NCBI GenBank assembly: GCA_028554755.1
Contig: JAPTOF010000009.1
Location: forward strand, 3,266,501 to 3,330,500
DNA length: 64,000 bases
From: Cordia subcordata
Taxonomy: Eukaryota > Streptophyta > Magnoliopsida > Boraginales > Cordiaceae
Direction of reading: 5' to 3'
Shown here: piece after piece, positions 11,330 through 23,589 of the stretch
Position numbering within the stretch: position 1 is the stretch's first letter
Layout: every line of letters starts with the position of its first letter
Notes under the pieces: model-generated
Told to the model about the DNA's origin: nothing
Database searches by the model: none
What the model saw: the letters and a program-made list of their open reading frames with translations, nothing else
Made by a program: the position numbers and the translations under genes

Positions 11330-12060
11330 GCTATAAATATACTGAACAAACACTTTTTCAGTACTGACCAAAGATAATCTGTAAATTTGATTGAACAAAT
11401 AGCTTATGAATTTTGAAGAAATAATATTTTTATTCTAAACAAACATCTGTAACAGTCAAGTACTCTACCGTTAAGTTAGCAACCTAAATAAAATAATAAG
11501 AAGTGTGTAGATACATTCAGAATCAAAAGGAAAAAAGAGAAAAGAAATTAGACAAGGAAGCTTAATCATTCAGTCTTGCTCAGTATCCATCTCTAAGTGT
11601 GGTAAGAACCGGTTGATATTGCCTGGCTGAGGAAGAGTTACTGGGCATAAAATAAATACTGAACAAACAGCTCATTATTACTAAACAAAAGTGATCTGTA
11701 AATTTTATTAAACAAACAGGTTATAAATACTGAACAAATAATCTTTTTATTTTAAACAAACATCTGTGACTGTTTTTATGTATAAATATTTGTCAATTTT
11801 ACACTTATCCACTTATCAACGGATATTGTCATGATTTGTGGATTTTACTAGACAAACAGATTATGAATACTAAATAAATAATTTTTTATTCTGAATAAAC
11901 ATTTGTGACGTTTTCATGTTTAAATATTTCTGTAGATTTTATTGGACAAACAAATTATGAATATTGAACAAATATCTATAATTGTTTTCATGTATAAATA
12001 TTTCTATGGATTTTATTAGACAAACAGCTTATGAATACTGAACAAATAATTTGGTACAGC
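11330..12060 (+). repeat. Degenerate tandem repeats of about 100 bp
   Basis: Several units repeat the phrase order 'actgaacaaacag...cttatgaatactgaacaaataat...tttattctaaacaaacatctgtgac...tgtataaatatttctgtggatttta'. At least five imperfect units are visible between the two inverted arms. No ORF is kept across them. The region 12061-13062 has AT-rich text, with several 'gacctacaaa/ttttgttctaaa' phrases in both orientations at 12260-12480 and nothing else I recognise. Confidence 0.6.
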
Positions 12061-13062
12061 ATGTTATGTGCTCCTATAGGACATGATATAATTTGCGGTT
12101 TCTCCCAATCAGATCTGTTGCTCGACCTGAACAGTGCCTTCAGCAGTAAAATCAATTTTTGCCCATTAAGTGATATGATTGCTTACTTCGACCCGAACTG
12201 ATATGTGAATTTATTTACGAATTTCTCTTCCATTGGTCTAAGCTAATGTCAGTTTGGAAAAAAAAGTCGTAAGTTTAGAACAAAAATTTGTAAGAATACA
12301 ATAAAAATTTGTAGGACTTTTTATTTTGTTTTAGACCTACAAAATTTTTTATGGACGGATGAATTTTTGTTTTAGACTTACAAATTCTTTTATGGAATGA
12401 TATTATAAATTTTTCTACAACATCGTACAAATTCTTATTTTAGACCTAAAGATTTTTGTTCTAAACCAATAAATTTTTTTTATATATATATGTTGTTGTT
12501 GGTCCAAATAGATGACCATCAAGTATTCCAAATTGCATGGGAAAAATGATAGGAAGAGACACATATATATGGGGTATATATAAATCTATATTGAATTGCT
12601 GATACAGAATGAAAGAGCTTCACTAAATTTACTTTGCTTCGCTTTTTGTTGGCTAGACCCGAATTGGATCCAAGTATTTAACCTTTCACTTTTATCTTTG
12701 TTAACTTCCCTTTTATCAAATCTGAGTTTGTTTCTTCTCCTCACCTCATGCTTGGCCCGCTTGGTGGGTATAGAAAACTTTTTCAAACCTTAGCTGGTAC
12801 GTATTTCAGATTTGTTATTTGCATAATCTTGATTTGAGAATAAGTTATTTCAATATTGTCATGTGAAGATCTCAATTGAATTGGGAGTTTATATTCCTAC
12901 TTTTGATTTTGTGTCTCCTTAATTTATTTATTCAGAATAAATTTCGCCTTGTGAATAGTTTTAATCATCCTACTTCAATTCGAACTGAACAGGCTTCGTC
13001 AGTTACCTCAGCCCCAATAGAATAGGCTTCTCCATTCCTTTTCACCTATCAACTTATGACTT

Positions 13063-13535
13063 AAATTTGGGGGAGAACTTTTCATCTAATTAAATTAGAT
13101 AAAAAGTAAAAGGAGTATTGATAGTAATAGTGCAACCTAATCTGACCCAAAGAGCCTGATCTGACTTGATCATGCAATGAACCAACCTAATCAATGATCG
13201 CATTTCACTTGACCCGAAGTAACGTGATGCTTAGACGTGAGGAATCCTAATTCAGATCCGTAAAAAGACGTGGCATACGGACATCGGACAAACAGTACAA
13301 ATAGTTCATAAGGGCGGAAATAACGAAGTAATACTTTCCCATTTCAATAATACTTACTATTTGAATATTCTCTATCCAAACACTTATTCCCCCATCAACG
13401 ATATCTAACTTGTTTATCGGAAGGGCGACACCAACTTATCATCGCAGTTGGCCTTTCTTGCAGGTTACTTGGAGAAACGACACCATTAGTTTCGTTATTT
13501 GGAGTTTGGATTTTCTGTCTAATTCAAATCCAAAA
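13063..13535 (+). repeat. Right arm of the large inverted LTR-like repeat
   Basis: This is the inverted partner of 10640-11095. It begins with the matching hairpin (ACTTTTCATCTAATT paired with ATTAGATAAAAAGT), then a purine run, a TATTGATAG start, a weak TATA box (tacaaatag) at 13296-13304 and the shared right-end phrases. The two arms together bound a structure of about 2.9 kb. Confidence 0.55.
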
Positions 13536-14198
13536 TATAGTGTAGAGCTCTTTGGATACCTAATGTAAGAGATAATATAAGTCAAAATGTATAACCTCAC
13601 AAATAGTAATGTCTAAAGTAAAAAAATAATCAATTTCTAAGCATAAGGAAAAAAATTATAAGATCAAGTGAATCATAAACATAAAGAAACTTGACAAAGT
13701 AATTTATCAATATACTAAAATGAAGAGAAAGAGAGAAAACAAAAAATTACAAAAAGTATCTAACTACTGATTCCAAGTAAGACCATCAAGAATGTGACAA
13801 AATAATGGTTCAATAAACATTATTAAAAAATAAAAAAGTATTTTTAGTTCACTATGTTACATCTATATTTGGAGTTTTCTATAATATTTAGTTAGATCTT
13901 ATTAAATAAAGAGAAAATGAAAGAAAAAGTTTTAAGGGGGAAAAAGAGCAATTAAGATGTCAAATAAACTATTAAGAAAAAAAATGAAGAATCATATGAC
14001 ATTTTATTAAATCAAGATAAAGAAAGAAAAAAATTATAAAAAATTAATTACTTATTTTATATAAAACTATTAAGAAAAAGAAAAAAATAGAAATTCTATA
14101 TCCTTACAAAATAACCTAAAAAGATTTTAATTTTATATTTTAACCCTAATACTAAATAAGAAATAATATATACTTCTTACTTAATTAGAAAAGGTTTA

Positions 14199-14232
14199 GC
14201 TTGTGCAAAGCATGAGTACTGAAAATACTAGT
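14199..14232 (+). mobile_element. Helitron-like 3' terminus
   Basis: A stem with wobble pairs (CTTGTGC, loop aaa, GCATGAG) is followed 11 nt later by CTAG at 14228-14231 and a T. This is the structure of plant Helitron 3' ends: hairpin, then CTRR, then T. The sequence TCTATATAATAAATA follows at once and looks like the 5' end of another member, so two may lie head to tail. The 5' end of the first is uncertain (perhaps near 13555, where a similar 'ataacctcac' phrase occurs). Confidence 0.55.
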
Positions 14233-16345
14233 CTATATAATAAATATGTATATGTATATATATATATATATATATATAAAGTTATACCTCAGTTGAAATT
14301 AGGAGCTCTTGATTGCCATAGAAGCTCCTTTTTGAATAACAAATAAGTTTTTTTTTGGAGGTCACATAAGCTTCTCTTTAAATGCTACATAAGCTCATAG
14401 AAAAGAGAGTACAAATTGAATTATATATTCTTGCAAACATGATATGCAAAATACAATTTAGATATTCAAATAAAAAAGATTATTGCATCATATAAATTAC
14501 ATAATAAAGATGATAACTATTTGATTAATACAATCAAATGAAAAAGAAAGAGCAAAAAAAAAAAAAATACAAAGCATAGTAATTATCAATATGTAAATTG
14601 GGCGAATGCAATAAAATGAAGAGAACATGAAAAAGAAAAGAAATATAAAGTTTAATAGTTACCAATTTCTATTGAAAATTGAGAGCAAATAGAATTTAAT
14701 ACGTAATTGAATACAAGGTGAGGAGAATTATTAGCTTCTCCTGAATGCGAAAGCAAGATCTAATTTTGAACAAATCGCGATTGAAATTACTAATCAGTGA
14801 AGATCCTCACGGTATATTAGTTGAATCTCCTTGTCTCCACAGTCTAGATTCTCGCTTTGCTATTGCAGAATTCTTGCAAACTTTTTCTTCGAGTTTTATG
14901 TATGTGATATGTAAGGACTATACATACTTGTCAGCACCTACTTAATGTGTAATCTTAACAAAATTAGGATTACAAAGCAGTTACCAAAGTAAACATAAAT
15001 ACCTTTTAGATAAGTGAGCACCCCTTATGGGTGGACCCCACTAAATCTAACAAAAACCATTAAAAAAATAAGGGTAAAATAAGTACCAAAGGAAAATTAA
15101 TTTTTTTTATCATTATTTTACGGCTATATTTAATGAATATTTTAATAAACAAAGTGAAGGAGGAAAAATAACGAAAAATAAAAATTTACTTTCAAAGAGA
15201 ACTTTCTAGAACATAAGAAATTCTTTAAAAATATATATTGGCTTCAAAAAGAAAATTAATGTTATGTAATAAAAACTTTAATTAAGCATTTGAATTCTTT
15301 AGATGCCACGTAGGATAATGTGAGCGAAAATATGAAATTTGACGGATTTTGCGTGTCCCATGTGATACAGTGGTTTATGTTTTAGCTCAATTTATGGCTC
15401 ATAAATAAAAATTTAAGTCCCACTTTAATATGATTTGTGTATTATGTGTTATGGAGAAGGCATTGTGATGTGACTTTTTATGTCTTTTGTATACATTCAA
15501 TTTCTTTGCTCATATAGACAAAAAGTGACCTCTTAATTGCCATTATTTTGTATTAAATTTATGATTTTTGTTTTGTCTTTATAACCATGTTTTCACATAT
15601 TTATTTTTGGTAGATTGATATTGTTGAGGAAACAGCTTGCTTTTACAACAAAAAATTATGGCTTTGTCTGTTATAACCAATTGAAGTTCTAATGAACATG
15701 TGCAATTATGTTTGCTCACAAAGTGTTATATTCCTTTCTTATATATGGTCTTGGTCTACATTGGCTTATCATGCAATTTAGTTCTTATGCATTACCATTT
15801 TCATTTAACTTTAGCTTATATCGAGAGATTTATGTATTATTATTTTTAGCAATTTGGTGGATTACAATTGCTAGTGTAGATAGCTGTATCTTGGGAGACT
15901 TGCTGAGAAACTATCAGTACTGTAGCAAAAGATTGAAAGTCTTAAGAGGATTGAGTATAACTCAAGCCTTGCCCTTTTTGCGTTTTCTTTTTCTTTTGTA
16001 TTGTAATCTACTTTTAAGCCTAACTAAATAATAATGTACATGTTCAGTTTTTATGCCATTGCATATGTCTTATTATTATTTGTTCTTAATCCCATTTCTA
16101 AGCTTTCAAACTATTCTATCCTTAATTCCTTTTTTAAGCCTGCATGTCTAATAAATACTATTACCTAAGTGTGTGAATTGTCACCTATATTGATATTCAA
16201 GATTGGAATTAAGAATCTAGATTGGATAAATAAAAATTACATATAAGTAAAAACAATAATTAGGCACTGTTCTTAAATTTAGAATAACAATTAAAAACTT
16301 AATTAAAAGTGACCCATGCAAAGCATAGGTTTTGAGATTAATAGT
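14232..16345 (+). mobile_element. Possible non-autonomous Helitron
   Basis: It starts TCTATATAATAAATATG, has an (AT)n run at 14255-14278 and then 'agttatacctca', a phrase shared with starts near 16346 and 25085. A candidate 3' end lies at 16313-16345: CCCATGC, loop aaa, GCATAGG, then a degenerate ATAGT. The interior is AT-rich. A 107-residue ORF (15708-16031) resembles no family I know and is probably chance. There is no Rep/helicase domain. Confidence 0.4.
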
Positions 16346-16391
16346 ATATAATATATATAGAGTTCTACCTCACAAATAGAATATGAGTTCC

Positions 16392-17271
16392 TGTGGGTGC
16401 AAATATCTTAATAAGGGGGGGTGAATTAAGATATTAATACTAATTTTCGTTTTTAAAATTTACAGAAAATTTACAACTTCTAACAAACAATATATCAAAC
16501 ACAAGATAAGCAAGGTAAGAAGAATAAAATAGAAATGTAAGGAGAAGAGAAACAAACAATTTTAAGGTGGTTCGGCCAAGCCTACGTCCACCGCCCAAGG
16601 AAGCTCCCCTTAGGACTTCAAGGATCTCCACTAAGATGCTTCTTCAAAACTTGGTGAAGCACAAACCAAGTTCTTTACAACCTCTTTGAAGCCTAACTTC
16701 AAAGAACCCAAGAGATTTACTCTATAGGATTTCCTCACACTTTACAAGCTTAAATGAATAAATCTCACAAAGATTAAAGCTCTCAAAGTGTGCATGTACT
16801 CAAGAATAAGAAAAGATTGAATCTGAGATTTTCTTCAAAAAGAAAATGAAGAAACTCTTGCAAGCTCAAATATATTGCAAGAATGGCTCAAAGATGGATT
16901 GAATGATGATAAACACTTTAGCACACTTCAATTGATGATTAGAAAGTGTATTGAATGATTATTTAAAGAGATTTAGGGGTTAGGGATATGGTAGGTGAAG
17001 AAGGAGTGATTTTTTCAGCCAAAACGGTAATAAACGGCTATTGCATTTATTACAGCTCCCGTTCAGCCGGTCGACCAGCTGGGTCGTCCGGCTTACCATT
17101 CTCCTTACCCTTCTCCTTCTCTGACTAGGCCGGACGCCTTAGCCGGTCGACCGGCTAGGGGTTCCGGCTTTTCCCTTCACCTCTCTGTTTTGGCCGAGCG
17201 ACCACCTAGGCCAGAAGGTGCACAAATTTCTTATTTTTCATACCCAAGCCACATAAACACATATATATGCC
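16392..17271 (-). repeat. 3' LTR of the SIRE-like element, 5' part deleted
   Basis: It matches 22242-23070 closely but lacks the last 500 bp or so of that LTR (its U3 start). The RNase H stop codon (17274-17276) lies almost against the LTR remnant, so the polypurine tract and the LTR start were lost together by deletion. The remnant ends near 'cacatatatatgcc'. It contains AGCCGGTCGACC motifs at 17065-17093 and a perfect 16-bp palindrome at 17141-17156. Confidence 0.75.
17065..17156 (-). promoter_or_regulatory. Palindrome cluster in the copia LTR
   Basis: AGCCGGTCGACCAGCT (17065-17080) and the perfect palindrome AGCCGGTCGACCGGCT (17141-17156) lie upstream, in LTR orientation, of a TTTAAATA box near 16960. 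The same 16-mer occurs in the Ty3/gypsy solo LTR at 54706. The cluster may bind a protein dimer; that is inference. Confidence 0.6.
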
Positions 17272-17273
17272 AT

Positions 17274-18904
17274 TTAACCACATTTTATCATTCCAATTTC
17301 TCTCCGAATCTTACAAAATTGATCCTCATGCAAAGGTTTAGTGAAAATATCAGCAACTTGATGTAAAGTATCAACAAATTCAAGAATTATATCACCTTTT
17401 TGTACATGATCTCTAATAAAATGGTGTCTAATCTCAATATGCTTAGTTCTTGAGTGTTGAATTGGGTTCTTAGTAAGATTAATTGCCCTAGTATTATCAC
17501 AATATATAGGAATATGATCATACTTCAATCCATAATCAAGTAAATTTTGTTTCATCCACAATATTTGTGCTACACAACTACCAGCTGCAATATATTTAGC
17601 TTCGGTGGTAGAAATGGCAACGCTATTTTGTTTCCTACAAGACCAAGATACTAAGGAATGTCCTAGGAATTGGCATGTTCCACTAGTGCTCTTACGATCT
17701 ACTTTGCAACCAGCATAGTCGATCGAAAAACCACATAGATCAAATGACGTTCCTTTAGCATACCAAAGCCCTAAATTAATTGTTCCCTTAAGATGTCTAA
17801 TTATTCTTTTTACAGTGTTAAGTGAATTTCCTTAGGATTGGATTGAAATCTAGCACATAAGCACACCGAGAACATGATATCAGGTCTAGAGGCAGTTAAA
17901 TATAATAGGCTACCGATCATACCTCTATATTTCTTCTCGTCTACTGATTTACCTTTCTCATCTTTATCTAGCTTTGTTGAGGGACTCAAGGGAGTTCCAA
18001 TCTCCTTGGCATCTTCAAGTCCAAATTTCTTGATGATTTCCTTGGTGTATTTGGCTTGATTTATGAAGATCTCCTCTTTTGCTTGTTTGATTTGGAGTCC
18101 GAGGAAGAAAGTTAATTCTCCCATCATGCTCATCTCGAACTCCTTGCGCATGCACTTTGAAAAATTCTCACGCAAGGAAACATTAGTAGCACCAAAAATT
18201 ATATCATCTACATAGATTGAGACAAGTAGAATGTCATTGTCTTTTCTTTTGATAGATAGGGTTGAATCAAGTTTTCCTCTTTCGAAATTGTTTTCAACCA
18301 AAAATTCACTAAGTCTTTCATACCAAGCTCTAGGAGCTTGCTTTAAGCCATATAAAGCCTTTTCTAGTTTAAAAACATGATTAGGAAAACATGAATCTTC
18401 AAAATCGGGGGGTTGTTCAACATAAACTTCTTCTTCAATGAATCCATTTAAAAATGCACTTTTCACATCCATTTGATAAAGTTTAAAGTCCATGTGACAT
18501 GCAAATGCAAGTAACATACGAATGAATTCAAGTCTAGCTACAGGAGCATAAGTTTCATCATAATCAATTCCTTCTTCTTGATTGTATCCTTGTGCAACTA
18601 GTCTAGCCTTATTCCTAGTCACTATTCCTGCTTCATCTAGTTTGTTTCTGAATACCCATTTGGTTCCAATTACCGGTCTATCTTTAGGTCTTTCAACTAG
18701 CTTCCAAACTTTATTTCTCTCAAATTGATTGAGTTGTTCTTGCATTGCCATTATCCAATTTTCATCTAGTAGAGCTTCTTTTACATTTTTGGGTTCAATA
18801 TGAGAAATAAATGCATGATGCTCACAAAAAGTGCTAATATTACGCCTAGTTCTTACACCTTCATTTGGATTACCGAGAATAAGATCTTGAGGATGGTTTC
18901 TCAC
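17274..18904 (-). pseudogene. copia RT-RNase H region (SIRE-like)
   Basis: Reverse transcriptase copies the element RNA into DNA and RNase H removes the RNA strand. The RT part (18904 down to 17810) keeps the motifs [40 protein letters not shown] and the catalytic YVDD. A single missing base near 17812 shifts the frame just after PKEIHLT. RNase H then continues open in another frame to 17274, with DRKSTSG, SWSCRKQ, a STTEAKY active-site segment, CDN, KHIEIRHHFIRD and DIFTKPL. The whole domain order is intact apart from that shift. The N-terminal linker to integrase (18905-19221) has at least one further stop. Confidence 0.85.
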
Positions 18905-19221
18905 AAACTTCCAACTCTTTGGTAGATCTTCATGAGGTTCTTTTGTTTCATCATCTTTGTTTGAGCAATGTTTGATTTCCTCATTTGCTTGAGACCTCCT
19001 TTCTTGAAGTTCTTCTTCTTGCTTCGTTAGTTTTCTTTATCTTTTGGAGTTGGATCTTCAATCGTTGTCTTTTCCAAAAGATAACCTACATCATCAATTT
19101 CCTTTCTCGACTCAAATGGATTAGTCTTATCAAATGTAACATGTATTGATTCTTCTACAACAAGAGTTCTCTTATTATATACCCTATATGCTTTGCTCTT
19201 TGTGGAATAACCTAAGAATAT

Positions 19222-20394
19222 TCATTCATCGGATTTAGAATCAAATTTTCGTAAGTGGTCCTTAGTGTTTAGAATAAAACATTTACAACCAAATACCTTG
19301 AAGTATAATATTTTAGGTGTTTTGCCATGCCATAGTTCATATGGAGTTTTGTTTAAAATAGGTCTAATCAATACTCTATTTTGCACATAGCATGCAGTAT
19401 TTATAGCTTCACTCCAAAAATATGTTGGCAAGTCACTCCAAAAATATGTTGGCAAGTTGTGTTCTTTTAGCATAGTCCTTGCCATTTCTTGTAATGTACG
19501 ATTCTTCCTCTCTATTACCCCATTTTGTTGAGGAGTACGAGGGGCCGAAAAGTTATGCTTAATGCCATGTTCATCACAAAAGTTCATGAAAGGAGTATTC
19601 ACATATTCAGTGCCATTATCACTACGGATGCAAGTTATAAAATAACCTTTCTCATTTTGCACTTTTCTACACAATCTTGCAAATTCATTGAAGGCATCAT
19701 TTTTATGTGCAAGAAACATGACCCATGTAAATCTACTGTAATCATCAACTACAACAAATGTATACCTAGATCCTCCTAAGCTTGCCACATCAATGGGTCC
19801 AAACAAATCCATATGTAGTAGTTGTAATGCTCTATTTGTTGAAACTTTATTTAGGGATTTGAAGGATGTTTTATGTTGTTTTCCTAGTTGGCAAGCATCA
19901 CAGATTTTATCTTTTTCAAATTTTAGTTTTGGTAGGTCTCTAACTAGATCATGCTTTGATAAATCATTCAATAAGCTCATGCTAGCATGTCCTAATCTTC
20001 TATGCCATAACCAAGCATTATCATGCACAACAGATAAACATTTAACATGTTGACATATTAGTTGATCAATTTCAACAGTGTAAACATTTTCATTTCTCTT
20101 AGCTACAAATAACACATTTTCATTTTCACATTCATACACAAGACATTTAGACGATTGAAAAATGACTTTATGACCTTTGTCACATAATTGACTAATGCTA
20201 AGTAGATTAAATTTTAGACCTTCTACTAGTAGGACATTGTGTATAGCAAGAGAATTTTCATTACCAATGCTTCCTTTTCCAATAATTTTTCCTTTGCCAT
20301 TGTCCCCAAAGGTAACATCTCCTCCTTTGGTCCTTTTTAGTTTGTAGAAAAGTGAAGAGTTCCCCGTCATGTGCTTGGAACAACCACTATCCAA
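19222..20394 (-). pseudogene. copia protease-integrase region (SIRE-like)
   Basis: Starting with the aspartic-protease motif DSGCSKHMTG, the ORF continues into the integrase zinc-binding domain (WHRRLGH ... CDAC) and the catalytic core, with Asp in HMDLFGP, Asp in SDNGTEY and Glu in PQQNGVIERKN. These are the three catalytic acidic residues, all present. An exact 24-bp tandem duplication (19410-19433 and 19434-19457) repeats eight residues, LPTYFWSD/E, inside the core. The frame closes at a TGA (19222-19224) where related elements read on through 'IFLGYS'. The following 300 bp can still be read in the same frame. Confidence 0.85.
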
Positions 20395-20448
20395 GATCCA
20401 TTTTATTTTGCTTGAATTGCTTTCATTGCATACCTACACACATGAAAT

Positions 20449-22180
20449 TCAAATGCAATTCTTTATTTTGGGGTCCCCAACACCTTGGGTCCTTAGCGTT
20501 AGTTTAATTTTTGTTTTTGACCACCCATTTTGGTCTTTGCCAATATGGAACATGTGATCCTCTATCACGAATTTTCTTGTAATAACAATGAGTAGATACA
20601 TGTCCTTTCTTTTCACAATAGGTACAAATAACATTTGTCTTCGGTGAAGAGAAGGATGTAGAGGTAGAAGCCTTGACAAAATAGGTTTTGAAATACTTTT
20701 GATTAATACTAGGTTTGTATCCAATACCACTCTTATCAAAAGACATTTTTTGACTTCCAAGAAGCTTTTCAAAATTTTCTTTCCCATTTGTAAACTTTTG
20801 AACAATTCCATTCAAATCCTCATTTTTCTTTTTTAAATCTTTAACCTCTTTTTCAAACTTTACAAAATCTTCGGCATATGAATCATTTTCTTTTTCTAAG
20901 ATGTCTATTTTTCAATAAGAGAAGCATTTTTCTTTTCCAAAATTTCTTTTTCATTAAGAACAAGTTTCAAACTTTTATGCATTTACTTGTTTTTTGCCAA
21001 GGCTAAGGATAGATCATCATGTAATTTAGCAAATGCGTCTTTTAGTTCATCAAAACTATATTCCTCTTCCTCTTCTTCACTAGATGAATAATAAATAGAT
21101 AAAGATGGTGAAGATAGTACCTCATCCTCATTGGCCATGAGGCAAAAATTGGCTACCTCATGATGCTCTTCCTCATCTTCTTCGATTTCGGAGAAGTCCC
21201 ATGTGGCCTTGAGCACCTTTCCTTCCTTCTTCTTTGAAAGCTTAGGACAATTTGCTTTTATATATCCCGGCTTGTTGCAATTAAAGCACTTCATTTAATC
21301 TTTTATCTTTTTGAACTCTTTGCCTTCTTTTCCTTTCTTCTTCCAATTTGTGTTGCTTGAAGAAGCCCCTTTTCTCATCTTTCTAAATTTCATAAATTTT
21401 TTGAAATTTCGGGCTACAAGTGTAATCTCTTCATCTTCTGGGTCCTCATCATCTTCTTCATCGTCAGTTGATGAATATTTTGATGCAACGAGAGCAATGG
21501 ACTTATTTGCTTTCCTTTCTTCTTCTTCATGATCTTTTATCTCAAGCTCATGAGTCATGAGTGACCCAATGAGCTCATTGAGCTCCAATGTATTCAAGTC
21601 CTTCGCTTCCTTTATTGCCGTGACTTTAGGTTGCCATGATGATGGCAAGCTCCTTAGCACTTTCCTTACCTTCTCTACATTGGAATAATCTTTACCAAGA
21701 GCTTTCAAACCTTTAGTGATTTCAACAAATCTAGAAAACATTTGTTCAACATTAAAACATTTGTTCAACATTTTCATTTGGAAGCATCTTGAATAATTCA
21801 TATCTATGTACAAGCATAGCAATCCTAGATTCTTTCACTTGGCTAGTTCCTTCATAAGTTATTTCTAATTGATCCCAAAGTTCTTTAGCCGAAGTGCAAC
21901 CCATTACTCTAGCAAATTCGGTGGCATTCATAGCATTAAATAAATAATGTAATGCTTTTTGATTTAACTCAAATAATCTAATATCTTCATCATTCCATTC
22001 ATTTTTCGGTTTGGGTATTCTCCTATCACCCTCTAATTTTGTAGGTAAGGTAGGCCCATTTTCTATGATTTTCTAGGCTTTATAGTCATGTGATTGTATA
22101 AACACTTTCATTCTCATTTTCCAAAATGCATAATTTGTTCCATCAAAAGAGGGTGCTTGTTTAATAGAAATTCCCTCCAT
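20449..22180 (-). pseudogene. copia gag region with two zinc knuckles (SIRE-like)
   Basis: Gag forms the virus-like particle. The likely start is ATG 22178-22180 (MEGISIKQAPSFDG), 48 bp after the primer site. A stop lies at 22073-22075 and the frame is broken again near 21820. Downstream are an acidic stretch (DDEEDDEDPEDEE) and a first zinc knuckle (CFNCNKPGYIKANC, about 21253-21294). There the usual His of the CCHC set is replaced by Tyr. A second, intact knuckle (CTYCEKKGHVSTHC) lies further on, about 20580-20622, in a separate frame. Confidence 0.8.
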
Positions 22181-22227
22181 ATTTGCTAGAAATTCTACTA
22201 GTTGTTAGACTATTATGTAGAACCCTA

Positions 22228-22239
22228 GCTCTGATACCA
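22228..22239 (-). other. Primer binding site (initiator tRNA-Met)
   Basis: On the minus strand this reads TGGTATCAGAGC, the complement of the 3' end of initiator tRNA-Met and the usual Ty1/copia primer site. It is 2 bp inside the 5' LTR, which ends at 22242. Confidence 0.9.
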
Positions 22240-22241
22240 AT

Positions 22242-23498
22242 TGTGGGTGCAAATATCTTAAGAGGGGAGGGGGGGTGAATTAAGATATTAATACTAATTT
22301 TTGTTTTTAAAATTTACAGAAAATTTACAACTTCTAACAAACAATATATCAAACACAAGATAAGCAAGGTAAGAAGAATAAAAATAGAAATGTAAGGAGA
22401 AGAGAAACAAACAATTTTAAGGTGGTTCGGCCAAGCCTACGTCCACCGCCCAAGGAAGCTCCCCTTAGGACTTCAAGGATCTCCACTAAGATGCTTCTTC
22501 AAAACTTGGTGAAGCACAAACCAAGTTCTTTACAATCTCTTTGAAGCCTAACTTCAAAGAACCCAAGAGATTTACTCTATAGGATTTCCTCACACTTTAC
22601 TAGCTTAAATGAATAAATCTCACAAAGATTAAAGCTCTCAAAGTGTGTATGTACTCAAGAATAAGAAAAGATTGAATCTGAGATTTTCTTCAAGAAGAAA
22701 ATGAATAAGCTCTTGAAAGCTCAAATATATTGCAAGAATGGCTCAAAGATGGATTGAATGATGATAAACACTTTAGCACACTTCAATTGATGATTAGAAA
22801 GTGTATTGAATAAGTATTTAAAGAGATTTGGGGGTTAGGGATATGGTAGGTGAAGAAGGAGTGATTTTTTCGGCCAGAACGGTAATAAACGGCTAGTGCA
22901 TTTATTACAGCTCCCGTTCAGCCGATCTACCGGCTGGGTTGTCCGGCTTACCCTTCTCCTTCTCTAACTAGGCAGGACGCCTTAGCCGGTTGACCGGCTA
23001 GGGGTTCCCTTCACTTCTCTGTTTTGGCCGAGCGACCACCCAGGTCAGCCAATCAACCGGCTGGGGGGTCCGGCCACTCCAGAATGTGAAGTAAAGCCAT
23101 TATTTCAGAAAAACAATTTAAATACATTTTCACAACTCTAAGTCATTTTGAATAAATTTGTAAACACATGTTGTGAATTGAAACACTCCAAAAACTCATT
23201 TTATCTCAATGTGTGCATTCAAATACATTTGTGCATATGTTATTTTCAAATGTGCAAGACTTGAAAATTTTTGCTATGACTAAGAAAAAGATTTTGAGCC
23301 AAGTCCACACAATATGTAGGCATTTCACAAAAAGAGCAAGAAAAAAAACAAATCCGGTACCCCTTATGGCTTCTCTTCTCCTCCTTATGCCTTCTCATCT
23401 TTTCTTCCTTCAAATAAGGCTTTTTGCACATCTTCATATCTTTCAAAACTTCATATTGATATCATCTCATTTTCACAAGAAGCTATTTAGTCAAATAA

Positions 23499-23556
<58 letters not shown>

Positions 23557-23589
23557 TCATCAAAATCAATAATGAATATTTAGCTAACA
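22242..23589 (-). repeat. 5' LTR of the SIRE-like element
   Basis: On the minus strand the LTR starts TGTTAGCTAAATATTC at 23589 and ends GCACCCACA at 22242; it is 1348 bp long. It contains an (AT)n tract at 23502-23552 and AGCCGGTTGACCGGCT-type palindromes at 22919-22948, 22984-23000 and 23044-23063. A TATA-like TTTAAATA follows near 22820, downstream of the palindromes in LTR orientation. Confidence 0.85.

Larger units (their letters stand above)
16392..23589 (-). mobile_element. SIRE-like Ty1/copia retrotransposon, complete with TSD
   Basis: Reading on the minus strand, the order is 5' LTR, tRNA-Met primer site, gag, protease, integrase, RT, RNase H, 3' LTR: the Ty1/copia order. Exact target duplications GTTCC flank it at 16387-16391 and 23590-23594. 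RT and RNase H phrases (FEMSMMGEL, YVDDIIFG, ADIFTKPL) are those of the SIRE/Maximus clade. All coding parts are damaged by stops and frameshifts, so the copy is dead. It appears to lie in a Helitron-like sequence whose start is near 16346. Confidence 0.9.

Noticed and set aside
10640..13535. Mutator-like DNA transposon with long TIRs
   Set aside because: The arms have LTR-like traits and I found no 9-bp target duplication or transposase. It is kept as an inverted LTR-like structure.
15708..16031. 107-codon ORF with hydrophobic segments on the plus strand
   Set aside because: It resembles no family, lies in AT-rich Helitron-like DNA, and its hydrophobicity follows from T-rich codons.
23213..23572. 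119-codon ORF ending in Ile-Tyr repeats
   Set aside because: It lies inside the 5' LTR of the SIRE-like element and reads through the (AT)n tract.
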